64,000 nt of DNA, taken from Candidatus Methanogaster sp. GTDB taxonomy: Archaea; Halobacteriota; Methanosarcinia; Methanosarcinales; Methanogasteraceae. The DNA is taken from the NCBI GenBank assembly GCA_003194445.1, contig PQXF01000003.1, forward strand, positions 62,001-126,000, in the 5' to 3' direction. The notes under the pieces are model-generated. The model searched no databases. It had not been told where the DNA came from and was given only the letters and a program-made list of their open reading frames with translations. Positions 35,579-44,970 of the stretch are shown in pieces. A program made the translations under genes and the position numbers. How positions within the stretch are numbered: position 1 is the first letter of the stretch; each line of letters begins with the position of its first letter.

Positions 35579-38065
35579 ATGGCTATCTCAGTTATCGCTT
35601 ACCCGGAGCGGTCAAAGATCGGTATCATGCAGGTCAAAGACTTCCGGAAGATCCCGATCTTCTGCGGCACGCTCACGCTTGCGAAAACCGGGAGGGGGAT
35701 GCGCCCGCAGAAGTTCATGTCAGAAAACCACTTCAAAAAACCATCCGAAGCAATCGAGATGTTGAGAAGTGCAGACCTTATATTGCTTGCACCAGGGGAC
35801 TTAAAGACCGCGCGGGAGTTTGTGGAGATGCTGAAAGGTTACCAACTCTCATGCAGATCGGTTCGTCTCTGCCGGTACTGCTTGCTTGAAAATAAGTTCA
35901 CTCCTATCGATAAACGATCGATTAAGTCCAGGAACGAGATGCTATGCCCGGATTGTGCGCTTGGAGAACTGCACAGGGAACTTGCCCACAGGAAACTCGG
36001 GGAAGCCGGTCTCGAACGGATCGAGAAGACGCTTCTTAGAACGCGAGACCTCGACCGCGTCTTTGGGATGCTTGACCCTGAGCGCCTCGACCATGATCTC
36101 ACGCTGTACAGCACGATTGCAGCAACAAAACCTGCGGACGTACCACATATAAAGATAAGCGATCTACCACTTCCGGGTCGGTTTGGAAAACTGCTCTTTG
36201 GAAAAATAAAGGAACTACTCCCTGTTCAAGCACTATCTGTCGAGAACGGTCTCCTCAAAGGCACAAGCCAGCTGGTCATCTCAGAGACCGCGACAGGAAA
36301 GACGCTGATCGGCGAACTTGCAGGGATAAAGAACCTCATGGAAGGGAGAGGGAACTTCCTCTTCATCGTTCCGCTGGTTGCGCTTGCAAACCAGAAGGAA
36401 GACGACTTTAGCAAGCGTTACAGCCAGCTTGGGATCACAACGATGCTGCAGGTTGGGGTGAGCCGGATAATGCATGAAAAGAGGAAGAAGAGGTCACTGG
36501 CAGCTTCTAACGCGATCTGGGTTGGCACTTATGAGGGTATCGACTATCTGCTCAGGGCAGGGAAGGCTGGCAGGCTTGGAAAGATCGGCACCGTCGTCAT
36601 TGATGAGGTGCATACGCTTGCAGACGAGGAGCGCGGGCACAGGCTGGATGGTTTGATAGCGCGATTAAAGCACATCGCTCCGGATGCCCAGTTCCTGTTC
36701 CTGTCAGCGACCGTCGGCGATCCGAAATCGCTCCTGAAAAAACTTTTCCGAAAAGGTCCGGGGAAACAAGGTTCAAAGAAACCCGGCGGAAGACTGGTCA
36801 GGTACGAGGAGCGACCTGTGCCGCTCGAGCTGCATCTCCTCTTTGCAGGGGAACGGGACAAGGTGCGGATCATCGACCGGCTGGCACGGCAGGAATGGGG
36901 CACGAAGTCATCGAAGGGCTATCGCGGGCAGACGATCGTCTTTACAAACTCGCGGCAGCGGTGCCACGGACTTGCAAAATCCCTATCGATCAATGCCGCC
37001 GCGTACCACGCTGGCATGCCGCAGAAGGAGCGGAGACGCATAACACGGGCGTTTGCAGACGGTAAACTCGAGGTCGTCGTTACAACCGCGGCACTCGCGG
37101 CAGGTGTCGATTTCCCGGCATCGCAGGTGATATTCGAGTCGCTTGCCATGGGCATCGACTGGCTGACCGGACATGCGTTTCACCAGATGCTCGGGCGGGC
37201 CGGAAGACCTGATTACCACGATCTCGGGAAGGTGGTACTGCTTGCTGAGCCTGACAGGAAATACCACGGCGGCTCAGAGACTGAGGATGAGATCGCATTC
37301 AAGCTCCTCCGGCACGAGATCGAACCGGTCGATGTCCTGTATGAGGAGCCAGCGCAGATGGAGGAACTGCTCGCATCATCCGCACTCGCACGAAACAAAG
37401 AAGAACTGCATCAATTAAACGATCTCCTGATCGGAGGTGGCGATTTCGGCTACCTCTTCGGAAGACTAGTCAAATACGGGCTCCTGACGCGTTCTGCCAC
37501 GCCAACAGAGTTTGGTGGAATCGTTGCAACACACTTCTTGAGCGTAGAGCAGGCGTTTTTGATCAAGGATGCGATCGAAAAGGATAAGTCGCCGCTTGAT
37601 ACTGCTGTATCGCTCGAGACGTTCGGTTCGGTCTATTTCAAGAATGCTGCAAGGATCTCTGCCGCCTTAAAGATGCACATACCATCAAGGGTCTTTCAGG
37701 GCGCGGCGTACGACATCGTCTTTTCAGGAGACGGGGTTTCCGCTCTCGATGGAGACATCCGCGAACAGATTCTCGCATTCATCACCGACTTCATGGTCTG
37801 CAAGCACAAGGATGCGCCGCACTGCGGATGCGCTGAACTTGCTTTCTCGAAGCGGTTGGTCGAGATGCGGTCTCAGGGGATGGATCCGGGGGGGATCGTG
37901 CGCGGGATCGGTGATTATGGGGTTTATGCTTATGCAGGCGACGTTCTCGAGTATCTGGATCACGTCGCACGCAATCTTGAGGCGATCGAGATGATCGCAC
38001 GGGTGTTTGGGAACGAGGCTGTTGGGGAGGATGCGAAGAGGGTTCGGAAGGCGGTGGAGGGGTGA
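35579..38065 (+). CDS. DEAD/DEAH helicase with N-terminal DUF5814
   Basis: 828 aa superfamily 2 helicase of an archaeal type. The N-terminal 200 residues (DUF5814) contain a zinc site, CRYC at residues 98-101 and CPDC at 123-126. Walker A SETATGKT is at 235-242, DEVH at 342-345, LFLSATVGDP after it, and the C-terminal helicase motif AAYHAGMPQKERRR then MLGRAGRPDY. Related to Hel308/Ski2-like repair helicases. Probably acts on stalled replication forks or RNA; the substrate is not established. Core archaeal gene marking the end of region 2. Confidence 0.88.
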   Translation: MAISVIAYPERSKIGIMQVKDFRKIPIFCGTLTLAKTGRGMRPQKFMSENHFKKPSEAIEMLRSADLILLAPGDLKTAREFVEMLKGYQLSCRSVRLCRYCLLENKFTPIDKRSIKSRNEMLCPDCALGELHRELAHRKLGEAGLERIEKTLLRTRDLDRVFGMLDPERLDHDLTLYSTIAATKPADVPHIKISDLPLPGRFGKLLFGKIKELLPVQALSVENGLLKGTSQLVISETATGKTLIGELAGIKNLMEGRGNFLFIVPLVALANQKEDDFSKRYSQLGITTMLQVGVSRIMHEKRKKRSLAASNAIWVGTYEGIDYLLRAGKAGRLGKIGTVVIDEVHTLADEERGHRLDGLIARLKHIAPDAQFLFLSATVGDPKSLLKKLFRKGPGKQGSKKPGGRLVRYEERPVPLELHLLFAGERDKVRIIDRLARQEWGTKSSKGYRGQTIVFTNSRQRCHGLAKSLSINAAAYHAGMPQKERRRITRAFADGKLEVVVTTAALAAGVDFPASQVIFESLAMGIDWLTGHAFHQMLGRAGRPDYHDLGKVVLLAEPDRKYHGGSETEDEIAFKLLRHEIEPVDVLYEEPAQMEELLASSALARNKEELHQLNDLLIGGGDFGYLFGRLVKYGLLTRSATPTEFGGIVATHFLSVEQAFLIKDAIEKDKSPLDTAVSLETFGSVYFKNAARISAALKMHIPSRVFQGAAYDIVFSGDGVSALDGDIREQILAFITDFMVCKHKDAPHCGCAELAFSKRLVEMRSQGMDPGGIVRGIGDYGVYAYAGDVLEYLDHVARNLEAIEMIARVFGNEAVGEDAKRVRKAVEG

Positions 38066-38261
38066 TGTGGTGGTCGCGGCGGAGTGTTCATCACGTCAGA
38101 CCGTGAAGTTTATAGCCTCCGGAGTCAAGGATTTCCTTGAACTGGTGATGCCAACCCCGATCGAAGTATAATTCCCGCTGGAAATTGTTGTGCCTGCTGG
38201 AATCGTTGGTGTTTGTCTACCACAAAGTCTGAAGGACTATAATGGAAACGGGAGGACGCTT

Positions 38262-41198
38262 ATGAAACAGGACGCGGTCGTACGGATCATCGAGGAAGCG
38301 GCAGGAAGCAACCAGTCAACATTGGACTTATCCGGTAATCAACTGACAGCACTTCCGCCTGAGATTACGAAGCTTACGAATCTTACCGAGCTTAACCTAT
38401 CCTATAATCAACTGACAGCACTTCCGCCTGAGATTACGAAGCTTACGAATCTTACCGGGCTTTACCTATCCTATAATCAACTGACAGCACTTCCGCCTGA
38501 GATTACGAAGCTTACGAATCTTACCGGGCTTGACCTATCCGGTAATCAACTGACAGCAGTTCCGCCTGAGATTACGAAGCTTACGAATCTTACCGGGCTT
38601 TACCTATCCGGTAATCAACTGACAGCAGTTCCGCCTGAGATTACGAAGCTTACGAATCTTACCGGGCTTTACCTATCCTATAATCAACTGACAGCACTTC
38701 CGCCTGAGATTGTGAAGCTTACGAATCTTACCAAGCTTAACCTATCCTATAATCAACTGACAGCACTTCCGCCTGAGATTACGAAGCTTACGAATCTTAC
38801 CGGGCTTTACCTATCCGGTAATCAACTGACAGCACTTCCGCCTGAGATTACGAAGCTTACGAATCTTACCGGGCTTGACCTATCCTTTAATCAACTGACA
38901 GCACTTCCGCCTGAGATTGTGAAGCTTACGAATCTTACCGAGCTTTACCTATCCGGTAATCAACTGACAGCACTTCCGCCTGAGATTACGAAGCTTACGA
39001 ATCTTACCAAGCTTTACCTATCCGGTAATCAACTGACAGCACTTCCGCCTGAGATTGTGAAGCTTACGAATCTTACCGAGCTTTACCTATCCGAAAATCA
39101 ACTGACAGCACTTCCGCCTGAGATTACGAAGCTTACGAATCTTACCGAGCTTTACCTATCCGAAAATCAACTGACAGCACTTCCGCCTGAGATTACGAAG
39201 CTTACGAATCTTACCCGGCTTCATTTATCTGGAAATCCCCTCGAATCACCGCCACCAGAAATCGTCGAACAGGGGGTTGAGGCGATCTTTGAGTATCTGC
39301 GCAAGATTCCGGAGGAAGCAACTGAGCAGAATGAGGCAAAACTGATACTGGTCGGTCAGGGAGAAGTGGGAAAGACCTGTCTTGCCAATCGATTGATTTA
39401 CAACAAGTTCACAGAAGATGAAAAAACCACGGAAGGGATTGATATTCTGAGATGGGGGATTACTGCGCCCACTCCGGAAGAGGAGGAGATTAGACTCAAT
39501 GTCTGGGACTTTGGTGGGCAGGAGATATATCACGCCACACATCAGTTCTTCCTAACCAAGCGTTCGGTCTATCTGCTGGTCTGGAATGCCCGCAAGGCAC
39601 GCGATTATGAACACATCTACTACTGGCTGCATACGATTGAGGCTTTCGGAGAGGACAGCCCGATCATCCTGGTGATGAGCAAATTAAATGAGCGGGACGA
39701 TGATCTGAATATGAAAGACCTCAAGGAGGCGTTCCCGCAGATCGTCGGATTGTACAAGGTAGATAGCAAAGACGGGAAGAGAGTTCCCGCATTAAAGGAG
39801 ATCATCAGCCGGACTGCGTGGGATCTGCCGCACATGCGGACCCCGTGGATCGAGTCATGGTTCAACGTGCGAGAACGATTAGAAGAGGACGGACGAAACT
39901 GGATCGAGAACAACGAATTTCGTCAGATATGCACGTCAAAGGGGTTGAACGGAAAAGAAACTGATATCTTGGACGAATATCTGCATGATCTGGGTGTCAT
40001 TATTCATTTTCGGGATAGACTTGAACTGGCAAATATGGTGATTCTAAAACCGGACTGGGCGACCGGTGCGTTCTACAGGGTTCTGGACACGCAGTCGGTC
40101 AAGGATCGAGGCGGCATCTTACTGCACAATGAACTGGAAGAGAGCTGGGATCTCGGCATCTACCCGGCAGATATTCATCCCAGATTGCTGGAACTGATGA
40201 ACAAGTTTGAACTGGCGTATGAACTGCCTGATGAACGGAGTCATCTGGTTGCCGAACTTCTGCCTGCAACCGAACCTGAGTTTGAGTGGGATGATACGGA
40301 TAACCTCCGTTTCTATTACCGCTACGATTTTCTGCCCGCGGGCGTTATGACTCGATTCATTGTGCGTGTCCATCAGGATCTGGAATGTGAGTCGGATGGT
40401 ACACATCTCTGCTGGCGGGAAGGCGCGGTGCTGTCGCGGGAGGGTACGCATGCTCTTGTCAGAGTCAAGCCACTGGAAAGACTGATCGAGATCAAGATCG
40501 ATGGCAATAAAAAACGGGAATTGCTGGCGATCATCCGTCGCGAGTTTGACCATATCAACAGTTCAATCAAGAAGGTGAATATCACGGAAGAAATCCCGTG
40601 CAATTGTTCGGAAGGTTGCCCTCACAAATTCAACTATGAAGAATTATTGATAGCTGAAAATGTTGGAAGAGATGCTGTCGACTGTCCAAAGAGCTGGGCT
40701 AAAGTGCCGCTTTCGTTGTTGTTAGACGGTTACGAAAGGAAGGAAAATAGAATGAAAGAGATAGATGAGATTTCGAAAGAGAAAGGCATTACCATCAATG
40801 TAATCCAAAACCAAGACGTGACCCAAAAAAATATACAAAAACAAGAAGTTAAAATCAATATCAATGTTGAAATTGACTTACCTGCGATTCAATCCGATTT
40901 CGAGGAGTTGAAAGATATATTGCTCAAAGCAGATCCAAATCTCGAAAGAAAATTAAACGAAATTGGCGATAGTCTGGACGAAGTCAATGCCAATACTGAA
41001 GAAGAGAAATTGAATAAACCGTTCAATAAAATGCGTCGATTTTTAGAAAAAGTATATGATGAAAATTCAGACTATCACAAAATAATTTCTGGAACCAAAG
41101 AAGGGATTAGATTGGTTCAAAAAGTTGGGAAAACCTATAACGGATTTGCACGATGGCTGGCATTGCCACAAGTTCCAGAATTGTTTTTGGGAAAGTAA
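38262..41198 (+). CDS. Leucine-rich-repeat Roc-COR GTPase
   Basis: 978 aa from ATG 38262 with GGAGGACG as ribosome site; the earlier in-frame codon at 38190 has none. Residues about 20-325 are 13 near-identical 23-residue LRRs (NQLTALPPEITKLTNLT-type) plus one degenerate repeat. The Roc GTPase has P-loop GQGEVGKT at 365-372, switch II WDFGGQE near 415 and a SKLN guanine-specificity motif near 471. The COR dimerisation domain follows to about 750. The last 140 residues are a coiled coil and an amphipathic tail. Roco proteins are signalling GTPases; several bacterial and archaeal ones sit in defence islands as sensors. A truncated homologue of its tail is at 47283-47460. Confidence 0.9.
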   Translation: MKQDAVVRIIEEAAGSNQSTLDLSGNQLTALPPEITKLTNLTELNLSYNQLTALPPEITKLTNLTGLYLSYNQLTALPPEITKLTNLTGLDLSGNQLTAVPPEITKLTNLTGLYLSGNQLTAVPPEITKLTNLTGLYLSYNQLTALPPEIVKLTNLTKLNLSYNQLTALPPEITKLTNLTGLYLSGNQLTALPPEITKLTNLTGLDLSFNQLTALPPEIVKLTNLTELYLSGNQLTALPPEITKLTNLTKLYLSGNQLTALPPEIVKLTNLTELYLSENQLTALPPEITKLTNLTELYLSENQLTALPPEITKLTNLTRLHLSGNPLESPPPEIVEQGVEAIFEYLRKIPEEATEQNEAKLILVGQGEVGKTCLANRLIYNKFTEDEKTTEGIDILRWGITAPTPEEEEIRLNVWDFGGQEIYHATHQFFLTKRSVYLLVWNARKARDYEHIYYWLHTIEAFGEDSPIILVMSKLNERDDDLNMKDLKEAFPQIVGLYKVDSKDGKRVPALKEIISRTAWDLPHMRTPWIESWFNVRERLEEDGRNWIENNEFRQICTSKGLNGKETDILDEYLHDLGVIIHFRDRLELANMVILKPDWATGAFYRVLDTQSVKDRGGILLHNELEESWDLGIYPADIHPRLLELMNKFELAYELPDERSHLVAELLPATEPEFEWDDTDNLRFYYRYDFLPAGVMTRFIVRVHQDLECESDGTHLCWREGAVLSREGTHALVRVKPLERLIEIKIDGNKKRELLAIIRREFDHINSSIKKVNITEEIPCNCSEGCPHKFNYEELLIAENVGRDAVDCPKSWAKVPLSLLLDGYERKENRMKEIDEISKEKGITINVIQNQDVTQKNIQKQEVKININVEIDLPAIQSDFEELKDILLKADPNLERKLNEIGDSLDEVNANTEEEKLNKPFNKMRRFLEKVYDENSDYHKIISGTKEGIRLVQKVGKTYNGFARWLALPQVPELFLGK
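38331..39237 (+). repeat. Tandem 69-bp repeats encoding LRRs
   Basis: Thirteen copies of a 69-base unit, first AATCAACTGACAGC at 38337 and last at 39165. Most copies differ at fewer than five bases, many of them silent-poor swaps (ACG to GTG giving T/V, GGT to TAT giving G/Y). The uniformity shows recent expansion or gene conversion. A coding repeat, not a CRISPR array. Confidence 0.95.
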
Positions 41199-41883
41199 AA
41201 GACGCATTTAAGGATTGTGGGGCTCTGACAGAAACAGCGCATCGACGGCTGTAATCGATGATGCAATGGTTACTTCTCGCATTTGGGATTATTAGGGTCC
41301 GCGGCACCACCTGCATGAATCTATCCGAGGATCTATTATCAGGCAGTCTCACCAGTTCTCCGAGCCCGCTGTCACACAGGAGGCGGTGCGAGGCGGAACA
41401 GTTCCGCTGCCAGCAGGGTTCACTGCCGAAGAGGTGATAACAAACATCACTACCGGTTACTGATCGGCTACCTCTTCGGCAGGCACGTCCTGAAGACATG
41501 CCCGGTGCTGCTCATGGGCGCAGGTCACTGACGCGATTGCAAGCGGTGCGGCACCCGGGTGTCGGTAAGGAGGAAGCCAGATGCCAACGCTCGGGTTACA
41601 CAGGCGCTTATGCATCTGCCAATGCGCTGCTGACGATGGCTGGTAGTGCGATTCTGCTTCTATAGGGGGATGGGGTGGTTTTTATTGGTCATGTTGATTG
41701 CGGTAGGGGGCGTGGGGGTCGGTTAGTTTTGTATATCATGGCGGCACTGGTTGTAATCATATAATGCGATGCGATCTATATGGCAGGCTTATGGTATTGC
41801 TATTGAGGTGCAGCGGTGGGATGCGCGGCATGAAATCGCTATGTACGGGCTCTGGACTTATAGTTGCGGGGTTTGGGTGACTT
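41199..41883 (+). repeat. Direct repeat R1, copy a
   Basis: Non-coding stretch, about 95 percent identical by eye to 47461-48142. It follows the LRR-Roc stop and ends at a GTGACTT motif (41877-41883), after which the two copies diverge into different genes. It contains protein-like but broken frames (for example a segment reading AYASANALLTMAGSAILLL near 41625), probably relics. No intact gene. Confidence 0.85.
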
Positions 41884-41910
41884 AACAAATAAAGGTATTT
41901 TAAGGGAAGA

Positions 41911-42534
41911 ATGACAATGATTGGAACTAATACTGTTACTATTCTGTTTGCAGATATCAAAGATTATAGCAAGCTATATTTAAGACAAAAGCTTGAACTC
42001 CGTGAAGTTGTAGAAACTGAACTTCTTGCCGCCATTGTTGACGAGGTGGGAAGGGACAGTATTAAACATTACAACTCATGGGGTGATGCCTATCTGATAT
42101 TATTTAGTAATGTCAATGCGGGGGTGAAAGCGGCACTTATACTTAGGGATCAATTTCGGTCAAGAACGAACTGGAGAGAACTTGGCCTGCCACCGACTCT
42201 AAATATTCGGTGTTCACTTCACGTAGGTGATGTAGTTATTAAAGATTTTGAAAATCCAATTTTTGGAAATAAAAAACAGGATGTTGTTGGAGAGAATATA
42301 GACCTCACAGCAAGAATCGAACCTATAACTCCCCCTGGTCGTGTGTGGGCTACAAAACAGGTTATCGCATTACTCCCAGACAATACTCCAGATGGTGTGC
42401 ATGTTGATCCAATTGGTAAGCTAGAATTAGCTAAGGGGTTGCCAGAAAATAACCTATCAAAATACGTGGCATTCACACATTCACACATTCGTGATAAAAC
42501 CGGGACAAAAACAGCATCAGTAGATCACGAATAA
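41911..42534 (+). CDS. Class III nucleotidyl cyclase domain protein
   Basis: 207 aa, essentially a lone catalytic domain. Metal-binding Asp residues are D15 (FADIKDYS) and D59 (SWGDAYLILF). The transition-state pair is N129 and R135 (ENIDLTARIE). Where adenylate cyclases carry a substrate-specifying Lys four residues before the second Asp, this protein has Asn55, so the substrate may not be ATP. No membrane or sensor domain. Paired, 9 bases apart, with a guanylate-kinase-like gene. Stand-alone class III cyclases in such islands include Pycsar enzymes, which make cCMP or cUMP upon phage infection. That this is one is inference. Confidence 0.85.
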   Translation: MTMIGTNTVTILFADIKDYSKLYLRQKLELREVVETELLAAIVDEVGRDSIKHYNSWGDAYLILFSNVNAGVKAALILRDQFRSRTNWRELGLPPTLNIRCSLHVGDVVIKDFENPIFGNKKQDVVGENIDLTARIEPITPPGRVWATKQVIALLPDNTPDGVHVDPIGKLELAKGLPENNLSKYVAFTHSHIRDKTGTKTASVDHE

Positions 42535-42543
42535 ACGAATCAC

Positions 42544-43371
42544 ATGAATGCCAGAGATGTGGATGGTCACCGAATAACTTTGTTACTTTATTTTTCGTCA
42601 AGCACTAAAGGATGGGATGTACGGAGTCTTTATGATGTGCGCCGGGTTGGAGACGAAAAAATCGACATATCAGACATCCCAGATATGGATAATAATGTCA
42701 TCATCGATAAGAGCGGTATCAATGTATTAAAGGATCCTCCGGGGATATTGATTATGTTATGTGGTCCAAGCGCGGTTGGCAAAGATGCTATTGCATCCCG
42801 TATGCGTGGACGCCTTGATCAACTTGGAATAGAGGCACAGTTTCCTCAAAAATATACAACCCGCCCTATACGAAAACAAGAAGATACACCAATTGACGGT
42901 AGATGGTTCGAACCTAGTTCGCAATATGAATTTCTGACAGATGACGAGCTTAATACACGAGACGATATTATTGGCAAATATAATAAGTTTGGTTATTCAT
43001 ATGGGTTTGATAAAAAATGGTTTAAAAATAAAAGTTTGATGAATAAATTTTTGATATGTATTTATGGAGATCTTTATTTATTGGCTGATTTTAAAAAAGA
43101 GATTGAGGAAAAGTATGCTCGAAAGGTTTTTGTTGTTTTTCTTCAAGCACCTGATAAAGATCTTCATACGAGACTCGATACGAGACCTGGCATGCCCGGT
43201 GACGTCATTGAGATTAGGAAAAAAGAGATGATACGAGACATTGCAAGGCTCGAGCGTATGCACTTTGGGGGTGACTATATAAGGATAGATAATTCAAATA
43301 CGGACAATCCAGACGAGGTGTCAGAAAAGTTATTGCGGAGAGTATTAGAGGAAATAGGATATTTAACTTGA
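42544..43371 (+). CDS. Guanylate-kinase-like P-loop protein
   Basis: 275 aa. After about 65 residues of unknown N-terminal sequence, the P-loop GPSAVGKDA is at residues 74-82. The GMP-binding-type TTRPIRKQE (R107) and a long lid region with YSYGFDKKW follow, then a VVFLQAP strand and a Leu/Ile-rich C-terminal helix. This is the guanylate kinase fold, but the domain is longer than true Gmk (about 200 aa) and has an extra N-terminal domain. Paired with the nucleotidyl cyclase, it could use, make or degrade the cyclic nucleotide or act as the effector. Base composition (AT-rich) differs from core genes. Confidence 0.7.
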   Translation: MNARDVDGHRITLLLYFSSSTKGWDVRSLYDVRRVGDEKIDISDIPDMDNNVIIDKSGINVLKDPPGILIMLCGPSAVGKDAIASRMRGRLDQLGIEAQFPQKYTTRPIRKQEDTPIDGRWFEPSSQYEFLTDDELNTRDDIIGKYNKFGYSYGFDKKWFKNKSLMNKFLICIYGDLYLLADFKKEIEEKYARKVFVVFLQAPDKDLHTRLDTRPGMPGDVIEIRKKEMIRDIARLERMHFGGDYIRIDNSNTDNPDEVSEKLLRRVLEEIGYLT

Positions 43372-43700
43372 TAAATAGAAACATGGAATCTTAAAAACAA
43401 AATAAATATTAAAGCCTCGAGCATGGGTGACTTCAGAGAGAGTGTCATGATGAACGCAGCGGTCGGCGCCGGGTCCCGCATGAACGAGGTGTTTTGTGAC
43501 CATGAGTCGAAAGACGTGGTGTAGATGAAGAGTGAATACAGAGGTGCGATGATTGAAGTTCGACCGGAATGATGCGATGCACGGACACCGGTTCGGACAT
43601 AACACCGGATAGGTAGGATATGTGAACTCGGGTTCGGATGTATAACGTATGGGCGATTGCGACATCAGTTTAATAAACATAAGCAGATATACAGTAAATA

Positions 43701-43975
43701 ATGGCAATTCAGTTCATTCTAACGGATTACGTAAGCCAGCTATTGGCAAATGCAGTCTACGACAAACTGGATGACGGCACTTATGCCGGACGAATTCCAC
43801 AATGTAGAGGAGGGGCAAGCATTCGGAGCAACCCTCGCGTGAATGCGAGGATGAGATCCACTCCACCCTCGAGGATTGGATTCTGGTTGGTCTCAAGCTG
43901 GGACATCCTTTACCCGTGATTGCTGAAATTAATCTGAATAAGGATCTGGCTTATGAGCCCGTGGAAGCCCTGTAA
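43701..43975 (+). pseudogene. HicB-like antitoxin relic
   Basis: Begins MAIQFILTDYVSQLLANAVYD with the DGTYAGRIPQC strand of archaeal HicB proteins in frame one. It then continues in another frame as AFGATLA and in a third as ECEDEIHSTLEDWILVGL, ending with NKDLAYEPVEAL. Two frameshifts break it. The same breaks are present in the copy at 50473-50747. Confidence 0.75.
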
Positions 43976-44185
43976 ACGCCGAGACTTTATCCGGCGGATG
44001 CGTAAGTTGGGTTTTGATTGCACCCTATTCCGGTACACGCCATCAATTTATGATCCATGGGCAGAATCGTATGGCGATCCCTTCTAATGCTAAAATATTC
44101 CGTGCCTCAGCTTCGGATGATGATTCGTGAGGTTGAAGGGATCCTGAATAGGGGTATTACGGTGAATGAGTGGAATAAATTATGA
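43953..44185 (+). pseudogene. HicA-like mRNA interferase relic
   Basis: Starts ATG 43953 overlapping the HicB relic. Frame one gives RRDFIRRMRKLGFD, the HicA/YcfA N-terminus. Then a shifted frame has YSGTRHQFMIHGQNRMAIPS with the expected catalytic His, and a third frame PQLRMMIREVEGILNRG. Two frameshifts inactivate it. Toxin and antitoxin are decayed together. Confidence 0.75.
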
Positions 44186-44340
44186 TCTACGCTTCCTATG
44201 TTGGATCAGGGATTGTTATCCTGTGTGTCGTTGGCGTCCCGTACTCTAAAACCCGTAAGCCTGCTTCTAAAAATGCGCTGCAACCGCAATCCTTATCATC
44301 TGATAGACTGATGGCAGAATCGTGCATGTTGCCCGTATGA
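44182..44340 (+). CDS. Possible small membrane peptide, 52 aa
   Basis: Starts in an ATGA-type overlap with the end of the HicA relic, with a hydrophobic segment (SGIVILCVVGVP) then a basic, Ser-rich tail. An identical frame is at 50954-51112 within the other R2 copy. It may be a remnant; coding status is uncertain. Confidence 0.3.
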   Translation: MIYASYVGSGIVILCVVGVPYSKTRKPASKNALQPQSLSSDRLMAESCMLPV

Positions 44341-44461
44341 TGTGCCCCCCCATCTGAGATAACAGATGCATTTCAAGGCTAAGATGGGTGATTGTTGAAT
44401 TGTTAGTGAGTTCATTGCCGGCACAGCAGGATGCGCGAAAATTAGTAGGAGGCAAAGAAAA

Positions 44462-44956
44462 ATGGTTAGTATCGAAGATATTCCGGCAGAGGTGAGATGG
44501 GAGATTGCAGCTAAAGCAGCGAGCGCAACACCATTGGCTTATGACATAGTCTTTCGGGAAGCTCTTGGCGATAAGTACGACGAGATCGAGCGTCCGATCT
44601 ATGTCGAAGCAGGAAAGGAGATGAAGAGCCTTACATCGGCTCTGGGTCTGCCAACGGATAATGCCATGGACCTTGGCAATGCTCAGAGCGTTCTTACGAC
44701 GGTCCTCTACGGACCCGAGTTTGAGTTTGGGAATGTCGAGGGTACCGGAGATAGGGCAGTAGGTAAGGCGACCGGGTGTTCCGTGTTGAATCGGGCATTG
44801 GAGATAGGACTGGATCCGAAAATCTGTCTCGAAGCGTGTCAGACATTCTGTAAATCGACTATCGAGAACTTAAACCCGAAGTACACCCAGAGGTTTACCA
44901 AGAATATGTGCGCCGGCGACCTTTACTGCGAGATGTTGATCGAGCTTAGGGGATAG
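44462..44956 (+). CDS. 164-aa protein, L-2-amino-thiazoline-4-carboxylate hydrolase-like (tentative), copy a
   Basis: Has an AGGAGG ribosome site 9 bases upstream of the ATG. Soluble, mixed alpha/beta, with a C-terminal half rich in Cys (GCSVLNRALE, CLEACQTFCKSTI, MCAGDLYCEMLIELRG). The ending G-D-x-x-C resembles the ATC hydrolase-like family (PF14196), whose archaeal members have unknown function. Stands 14 bases before the isochorismatase-family gene, an operon. A copy differing at about 10 of 164 residues is at 51235-51729. Confidence 0.7.
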   Translation: MVSIEDIPAEVRWEIAAKAASATPLAYDIVFREALGDKYDEIERPIYVEAGKEMKSLTSALGLPTDNAMDLGNAQSVLTTVLYGPEFEFGNVEGTGDRAVGKATGCSVLNRALEIGLDPKICLEACQTFCKSTIENLNPKYTQRFTKNMCAGDLYCEMLIELRG

Positions 44957-44970
44957 CTGGAGGTATAAAG

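Noticed and set aside
38331-39237. Possible CRISPR array because of regular 69-bp repeats
   Set aside because: No spacers; the repeats are contiguous and code for leucine-rich repeats within one long gene.
41199-41883. Protein-coding gene within R1
   Set aside because: Frames are short and broken in both copies, with no common open frame maintained.
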